From positions 1-64,000 of the forward strand of contig NZ_BDBE01000050.1 of assembly GCF_001612825.1 (NCBI RefSeq): DNA of 64,000 nucleotides, given 5' to 3'. Source of the DNA: Nocardia caishijiensis NBRC 108228. Lineage in GTDB: Bacteria > Actinomycetota > Actinomycetes > Mycobacteriales > Mycobacteriaceae. Position numbers and translations under genes: made by a program. Numbering within the stretch: position 1 is the first letter of the stretch; every line of letters begins with the position of its first letter. Under the pieces are notes generated by a model that was given only the letters and a program-made list of their open reading frames with translations, ran no database searches and was not told the DNA's origin. Positions 60,101 through 64,000 of the stretch are shown one piece after another.

Positions 60101-60602
60101 GTTCCTGGCGAGCCGACGGGTGTTCCCCACCCTGGTTCCGGCGGGCGGGGGTGCCGAAGGCGAGGGATATCGCGGGGCGCGGTGTACCGGTGTGCGTCAG
60201 GTCAGCGAGTTGGCGTGGAAAGAACCCGGGCTGCAATGGAATCCGATCAGCACGGGATGGCAGTGCGACCGGGTGGACAACAGTCTCGGCGCGGTGAGTT
60301 ACCTCGTGCTCGAGTACGCCGACCGCGCGCAGGCCCGATCCGCGCTCGACGCCTTCCCCGCCGCGGTCCGTTTCGAGGCGGACAAGGACGGTGTGCCGGT
60401 GACGGTCCGGCGCTGGGTGGTTCCCGATCCGGCGACCAGCCGGGTGCAGACCGCCCACCAGGTGATCGGTTTCCCCGGCGACGCGGACCGCGCGAACTAT
60501 CTCGTCGTGGTGAGCCGACGCGGCAGCAGCGGCACCGGCGGCGCACCGCGGCCCTCCGCCCAGGACGAGGTGATCGCCTGGTGGGCGGAGGTTCCGCTGT
60601 GA
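57132..60602 (+). CDS. PknB-type serine/threonine kinase with long repetitive linker and external domain
   Basis: About 1156 residues. Kinase domain 1-280: GQGGMGTVY (18-26), Lys40, HRDVKPAN near 134, DFG near 156, SPEQ near 182. Then a Pro/Gln-rich part (300-415), a Gly/Ala/Ser-rich low-complexity part (480-930) encoded by minisatellite-like repeats, a single membrane helix WVVLAALVVVLLTVVGALLVVLL near 940-962, and an external domain of about 190 residues with two Cys (GARCTGVR, WQCDRVDN). GTG 57132 follows AAAGGGGG at 5 bases; upstream starts (ATG 57063, 57021) lack ribosome sites. The kinase resembles the one at 15225 closely. The linker makes it much longer than PknB. Confidence 0.85.
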   Translation: MHEIGEVFAGFTIERMLGQGGMGTVYLARHPRLDRLTALKLLNRDLFADARIRARFEREADLAAALDHPGIVTVFDRGAEDEQLWISMQYVDGIDAATVDPRTLPPQRAVQIIDGVADALDYAHGHGVLHRDVKPANILLARSGGGQGERVFLTDFGIARLRADSTHLTQQGMFTATLAYASPEQMTGAELDHRSDQYSLACTLYWLFTGVAPFDSPDPNEIIRGTLYAPPPPLALRRTGLPPAMDAVLAAAMAKHPSARYESCTAFAKAARRALTSSEPPILPASYAAPGQPPVLPTPGYAPPVPGAPQLNWPPAAPIRPPVGQPYAAHPPAAQQPAPQQPAAQPPSAQPLGPPPAPQQLPGQPLGQQPVAQQSPKVVQQPPGQSSAQPGAQESRAQGAQAQRAGAQPLAEPPQSQRKAVTSPTDFGGGTKAVSGEGLLVGLETGEVSSTAATDVLGVPDTGRLDLENASARTQVTAVPPAVASGQAGAAGGAGAADVMPDGAVSSVPRAARGGAASAATGGGKSSALGAGGAGGAGGAGGAGGAGGAADVEASGVRPSLADAAYAAGAAAGEGESSVVRGGGAELTADGVGSPAPDAASAGAVSAAAGEGKSSGLRTGGAADTEASSVGSSIHGAASGGGTDAVRGEAASSAVRAGGAADVEASGVGSSIHGASGGGAGAVRGEGASSAVRAGGAVEVEAGGAGSSYVGGGEGASSAAGEGESALRAGGVDAVGVSGAPNSPGRESAGAYAAEAGPERAYVGPRREVSAEGGDAGGAGTVHPGLSGGTAASGIAGGHSGGTGAAGGHPGDTGAAGDVADRGVALTSNNAAGQGDSQTGRLVAGGEGDDKPFALDDVGRSPNAEQHPASPAAVVDGREASVRAAAPVAAPVGAPGSPAQGPVGNRGVGPGRSPQGRHPWPVPHRPPWSVPRRVSGLQRLGWVVLAALVVVLLTVVGALLVVLLPDGDDDGAIGGVEAGPSSAVAEATDPFLASRRVFPTLVPAGGGAEGEGYRGARCTGVRQVSELAWKEPGLQWNPISTGWQCDRVDNSLGAVSYLVLEYADRAQARSALDAFPAAVRFEADKDGVPVTVRRWVVPDPATSRVQTAHQVIGFPGDADRANYLVVVSRRGSSGTGGAPRPSAQDEVIAWWAEVPL
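58722..58775 (+). repeat. Six perfect copies of GCTGGTGGT (Ala-Gly-Gly)
   Basis: Nine-base tandem repeat in the kinase linker, in frame as Ala-Gly-Gly, so copy-number change keeps the frame. Bases 58722-58775 hold six identical units with no variant. Confidence 0.9.
58986..59210 (+). repeat. 111-114-base tandem repeat in the kinase linker
   Basis: Two closely matching units (58986-59099, 114 bases; 59100-59210, 111 bases) each encode GGAADxEASxVGSSIHGA and AVRGExASSAVR. Weaker copies lie before (from 58776) and after (to about 59310), giving a degenerate array of four or five units. Confidence 0.75.
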
Positions 60603-60604
60603 CC

Positions 60605-63094
60605 TCAGTCGACGGCCAGCGCCGCGACGATCGGCATGCGCGAGGCACGCACGGCGGGCGGGATGGAACCGAGTAGCGCCAGCCCCAACGCGACGACGCC
60701 GTAGACGACGAGCAGCGGGCTTGGCGCGTAGACGATGTCGATGGTCATGGCATGGCCGATCGCCACGGTGCCGAGGTACTGCACCGCCGCCCCGGTCACC
60801 AGGCCGATCGCCGCACCGACGATCCCGATTCCGGCCGCCTCCGCGAGGACCGAGCGGAGCAGGAACTTGCGGTTGGTGCCCATGGCGCGCAACACCCCGA
60901 GCTCGCGGCGTCGCTCGAGCACCGACAGCATCAGCGTGTTCAGCAACGCCACCGTGGCCACCAGTACCACGATCCACAGGATCATGGTGCTCATCGCCGC
61001 ACCCTGTTCCACACTGGACGAGACCGCCGCGACCTGGGCGGCACCGGTGTCGACATGGATCTGCTCGGGCACCACCGCTCGAACCGCCGCCCGCACCGCC
61101 GCCGGGTCCGCACCCGGTTCGAAGCGCACCGCCAGCACCGTCTCGCCGGGCCGCTGATACCACTCCCGCATCTGATCCAGACTCATCATCACCACACCCG
61201 AGACGGCCGTGAAGTACGGAATCACCTGCAGCACAGTGGCTGTGTGTTCCCCCGACGGAGTGGGCATGGTGATCCGATCGCCGACCTCGAGGTCGAGCGA
61301 ACGGGCCACGTCACGGGTGACCACCACGCCTTCCCCTCGGGCCATCCGGTCGATCACTGCCGGGTCGACAGCGCCGAGCCTGCTGTCCTCGACCCTGGGC
61401 GGGTAGCCCTGCAACATCACCCGCCCACTGCCGATGGTCGCGAACGCCATCTGCCCCGGGCTCACGTACTCGACCCCCGGCACGGCGCTGACCTTGTCCG
61501 ACAGGTCCGAGGGGAGGACGGGTCCGGTGGGGAACTCCTCGACCGGACTCGGACTCACGTACAGGTCGGCCTCACCGAGACTCTGGAACGAGGCGGTCGC
61601 CGAATCGACCATGTTGCGTGACGCGCCACCCAGCGCGACCACCGCCGCCACGCCGATCGTCACCGTCATCGCCGTGGCCCAGACGCGGCGCGGCGCGCGT
61701 TCCAACGTGGTCGCCCCGAGCGCGCCGGGCGCCCCGAACCAGCGGGCGATCGACCCGGCCGCGCGTACGATCGGCCCGGTCGCGGCGAAGCACAACACCA
61801 CCGTCGCGGTGAACGACACGGTGATGGCCGCCAGCGAGAGTCGGCCGAGATCGATGTAGGCCAGCGCGATGGCCGCACCGACGAGGGCGAGACCGCCGAT
61901 CAGCGAGACCAACCGCAGCCCGCGCCCCGCGGCGGCGACATCGCCAGCCTCGACGGGGGCGAGCGCCTCGACCGGTGCGACCCGGTACACCTGCCGCGCC
62001 GCGATGGCCGCCGCCAGCACAGTGGCCACCACGCAGGCGGTGATCGCGACGGGCACCGCGTAATTCGGGACCATGAACTCGGTCCGCGCCTCCACCGATT
62101 GCACCATCGCGGCGGGAAGTTGCCCGATCGAGAACCGCCCCATCACCGCGCCGATCGCGGACCCGATCGCGCCACCGATGAGCCCGAGCAGCGCCGCCTC
62201 CACCAGCAGGTCGCGCACCATCGGCCCACGCTGACCACCGATCGCGCGCAGCAGCGACAGCATCGGCCTGCGTTGTGCCACAGCCATACTCATCGCGTTG
62301 TAGATCAGGAACGCCGCCACGATCAGCGCCGCCGCCGAGGACATCAACGTCGAGTACCGCATGATCTGGATGGCACCACCGGCCTGCGCGGTCCGCAGGC
62401 TGGGTTCGGCGACCACCGCCCGCCCGTCGACCGCCGCGGTGAGCGCCGCGCGCAGGTCGTCGACATCGGTACCCGGCCTGGCCATGATCTGCACCGAGTC
62501 GAGCCTGCCGACCCGATCGGTGAGGAATTGGGCCAGTGGCAGTGGCGCGGCGACGATGTGGCCCCCGTTGAGGCGGTCGGTGGCCGCTTCGTCCAGCACG
62601 GCCGCGACCGTCGCCGTGCCGCCACCGATCGGGATCGAGTCACCTTCGCGGTAGCCCGTCGCGGCGCCGACCAACACCCCACGCGGCGTGCTGACCAGCT
62701 TGGCCGTGTACTGCGACATGGGTCCGGTCAGATCGCTGCCGAGCGCACCGATGGTTTGATCGGCACCGATCAGCAGGGTCCGGTCGGGTCCCGCGCCGAG
62801 CGTGCCGCGCAGCATCGGCGCCGCGGTCGCCACCCCTGGTGTGGCCGAAATGACCGGCAGCAGAGACTGTTCGAAGCCCGCGTCGGTGATGCCGGTGATC
62901 TCGAGCACCGCGTCGCCCGCGAGCCCCTTGGTGAGCCGATCGACCGACCCCGTCACCGAACCGGAGATGCTCAGCACCGCGACCAGCAGCGCCGCCGACA
63001 CCGCCATCACGGCGGTCGACATGACGGTGCGACCGGGGTGCCGGACGAGGTCACCGAGGTTGAACAGCCGCAACCGATCCAGCACCGCGATCAT
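60605..63094 (-). CDS. ABC transporter permease, duplicated FtsX/MacB type
   Basis: An 829-residue permease with two FtsX modules. Helices occur near 25-45, 252-275, 300-320 and 345-370, then again near 395, 425, 470 and in the last 150 residues (TMILWIVVLVATVALLNTLM, LAEAAGIGIVGAAIGLV, LLVVYGVVALGLALLGSI); an extracytoplasmic region of about 200 residues sits between helices of each module. Such proteins use ATP hydrolysis on the inner side to move periplasmic or envelope substrates or lipoproteins. ATG 63094 overlaps the ATPase stop as ATGA. Substrate unknown. Confidence 0.88.
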   Translation of the reverse strand: MIAVLDRLRLFNLGDLVRHPGRTVMSTAVMAVSAALLVAVLSISGSVTGSVDRLTKGLAGDAVLEITGITDAGFEQSLLPVISATPGVATAAPMLRGTLGAGPDRTLLIGADQTIGALGSDLTGPMSQYTAKLVSTPRGVLVGAATGYREGDSIPIGGGTATVAAVLDEAATDRLNGGHIVAAPLPLAQFLTDRVGRLDSVQIMARPGTDVDDLRAALTAAVDGRAVVAEPSLRTAQAGGAIQIMRYSTLMSSAAALIVAAFLIYNAMSMAVAQRRPMLSLLRAIGGQRGPMVRDLLVEAALLGLIGGAIGSAIGAVMGRFSIGQLPAAMVQSVEARTEFMVPNYAVPVAITACVVATVLAAAIAARQVYRVAPVEALAPVEAGDVAAAGRGLRLVSLIGGLALVGAAIALAYIDLGRLSLAAITVSFTATVVLCFAATGPIVRAAGSIARWFGAPGALGATTLERAPRRVWATAMTVTIGVAAVVALGGASRNMVDSATASFQSLGEADLYVSPSPVEEFPTGPVLPSDLSDKVSAVPGVEYVSPGQMAFATIGSGRVMLQGYPPRVEDSRLGAVDPAVIDRMARGEGVVVTRDVARSLDLEVGDRITMPTPSGEHTATVLQVIPYFTAVSGVVMMSLDQMREWYQRPGETVLAVRFEPGADPAAVRAAVRAVVPEQIHVDTGAAQVAAVSSSVEQGAAMSTMILWIVVLVATVALLNTLMLSVLERRRELGVLRAMGTNRKFLLRSVLAEAAGIGIVGAAIGLVTGAAVQYLGTVAIGHAMTIDIVYAPSPLLVVYGVVALGLALLGSIPPAVRASRMPIVAALAVD

Positions 63095-63813
63095 GCGCGC
63101 ACCCGCGTCGGCACCTGGTCGTCGGCACCGATCTGCCCGTCGCGCAACGTGATCACGCGATCGCAGTACGCCACCGCGCCCATGTCGTGGGTCACCATCA
63201 CGACCGAATTGCCCTGTGCGGTGATGTCGCCGAGCAGGCCGAGGATCGACTCACCGGTCTTGGAATCCAGATTGCCGGTCGGTTCGTCGGCCAGGATCAG
63301 CGGCGGGTCCATGATGAGGGCGCGCGCCACCGCCACCCGCTGCATCTGGCCGCCGGAGAGCTCGGCGGGCCGGTGCTTGGCCCGGTCACCGAGACCGACG
63401 AGGTCGAGCAGTTCCAGTGCTCGCGGCTTGGCCTTGCGTAATCCGGTGCCGTCGAGCAGTTTCGGCACCGCGACGTTCTCCCAGGCCGACAGCGTCGGCA
63501 GCAGATTGAAGAACTGGAAGACGAAACCGACCTGCTCGAGCCGAAACGCGGCCTGCCGGTCTTCGTCCAGATCGCCGATCTCGGTGCCGCGGAAGCGAAT
63601 CGAACCCTCGTCGGGACGGTCGAGCGCCCCGAGCAGATGCAGGAGGGTGGACTTACCCGAACCCGACGGCCCGATGATCGAGGTGAACTGCCCGGTCTCG
63701 ATGCGCATGCTCACGTCGTCGAGCGCGCGTACCTGCTGGTCACCCACGCGGTACCGCTTGACGACGCCGGTCAATTCCAGCATCGGTGGTTGCGGTGTGG
63801 CGTTGTCGGTCAT
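63091..63813 (-). CDS. ABC transporter ATP-binding protein (LolD/MacB type)
   Basis: A 240-residue ATPase: Walker A GPSGSGKST (about 48-56), Q-loop FVFQFFNLLPTLSAWENV, signature LSGGQMQRVAVARAL (LSGGQ), Walker B LILADEPTGNLDSKTG and His-loop MVTHDM. The pattern is of the LolD/MacB/SalX group that partners FtsX permeases. ATG 63813 follows GGGGGA. It shares an operon with the permease and probably with the partial gene upstream. Confidence 0.93.
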   Translation of the reverse strand: MTDNATPQPPMLELTGVVKRYRVGDQQVRALDDVSMRIETGQFTSIIGPSGSGKSTLLHLLGALDRPDEGSIRFRGTEIGDLDEDRQAAFRLEQVGFVFQFFNLLPTLSAWENVAVPKLLDGTGLRKAKPRALELLDLVGLGDRAKHRPAELSGGQMQRVAVARALIMDPPLILADEPTGNLDSKTGESILGLLGDITAQGNSVVMVTHDMGAVAYCDRVITLRDGQIGADDQVPTRVRA

Positions 63814-63849
63814 GTGTGTTGTCCCCCAAGAGTATTCGGGTGGCTGGTC

Positions 63850-64000
63850 TCAGTGCGCCAGGGCGCGGTCGCGGGTAGTCTGCCCGATCGCGGTGTGCGC
63901 GTCGAGAAGGGCACGCAGTGCGGGTTGCTCGGCCGCGAGTACCAGGTAGGCCTCGACCGGGGTGGTGCCGTCGATCTCGCCCAGCTCCACTTTGACGCGC
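63850..64000 (-). CDS. C-terminus of an unidentified protein (continues past window end)
   Basis: The minus strand reads openly from the window edge to a TGA at 63850-63852, ending LVLAAEQPALRALLDAH and TTRDRALAH. Only about 49 residues are visible. It lies 36 bases upstream of the ABC ATPase on the same strand, so it is likely in the operon. A PadR-type regulator would be typical there, but nothing in the visible part proves it. Confidence 0.5.
   Translation of the reverse strand, partial: RVKVELGEIDGTTPVEAYLVLAAEQPALRALLDAHTAIGQTTRDRALAH

Overview
The window is high-GC DNA with GTG/TTG starts, few spacers and long antisense reading frames, as in a mycolic-acid actinobacterium. The order methyltransferase / GH57 / GT4 ... 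etfB-etfA ... OlsB-like / PlsC-like ... cysteine desulfurase-mnmA-MetE-like-ligA-ACT protein-gatC-gatA follows, from memory, the Mycobacterium tuberculosis block Rv3035 down to Rv3011c. Gene content (stand-alone NRPS, two large PknB-type kinases, many small regulators) suggests Nocardia or a close relative rather than Mycobacterium. That placement is inference.

Layout. 1-10.8 kb: a DUF1697 protein (cut by the window edge), a hexapeptide acyltransferase, a PQQ-repeat lipoprotein, a polysaccharide deacetylase, a glycosidase-like protein, a frameshifted TerD/nuclease-like fusion, and a tightly coupled glucan operon (methyltransferase, GH57, GT4) matching the methylglucose lipopolysaccharide locus. 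11-12.8 kb: electron-transfer flavoprotein etfBA behind a palindromic promoter. 12.9-19.1 kb: accessory genes (Uma2 nuclease-like, GNAT, APH(6)-like, Ser/Thr kinase, LysR, NDH-2) inside the conserved block. 19.3-21.1 kb: OlsB/OlsA-like acyltransferase pair.

21.4-27.6 kb: an orphan two-module NRPS, A-PCP-C-A-PCP-reductase. 27.6-35.5 kb: 3-hydroxybutyryl-CoA dehydrogenase, then an amino-acid catabolic group: leucine dehydrogenase (frameshifted), APC permease, a fused indolepyruvate-type ferredoxin oxidoreductase and an Lrp regulator. 35.8-40.4 kb: a leader peptide coupled to a membrane protein, a TetR/MFS efflux pair and a VOC/WYL-regulator pair.

40.6-52.7 kb: the conserved core resumes with cysteine desulfurase-mnmA, a MetE-like protein, a VapBC toxin-antitoxin with a perfect operator, ligA, a small exported protein, a lone AAA-type ATPase, ACT protein and gatCA. 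52.8-64 kb: an SRPBCC gene under a KstR-like operator, an anchored phospholipase A2-like protein, a two-component system, a class A beta-lactamase-fold lipoprotein, a second Ser/Thr kinase with a minisatellite-encoded linker, and a MacB/FtsX-type ABC exporter with the end of an upstream gene. No rRNA, tRNA, CRISPR, insertion sequence or prophage was seen. Two genes (TerD fusion, leucine dehydrogenase) carry single-base frameshifts that may be real or assembly errors.
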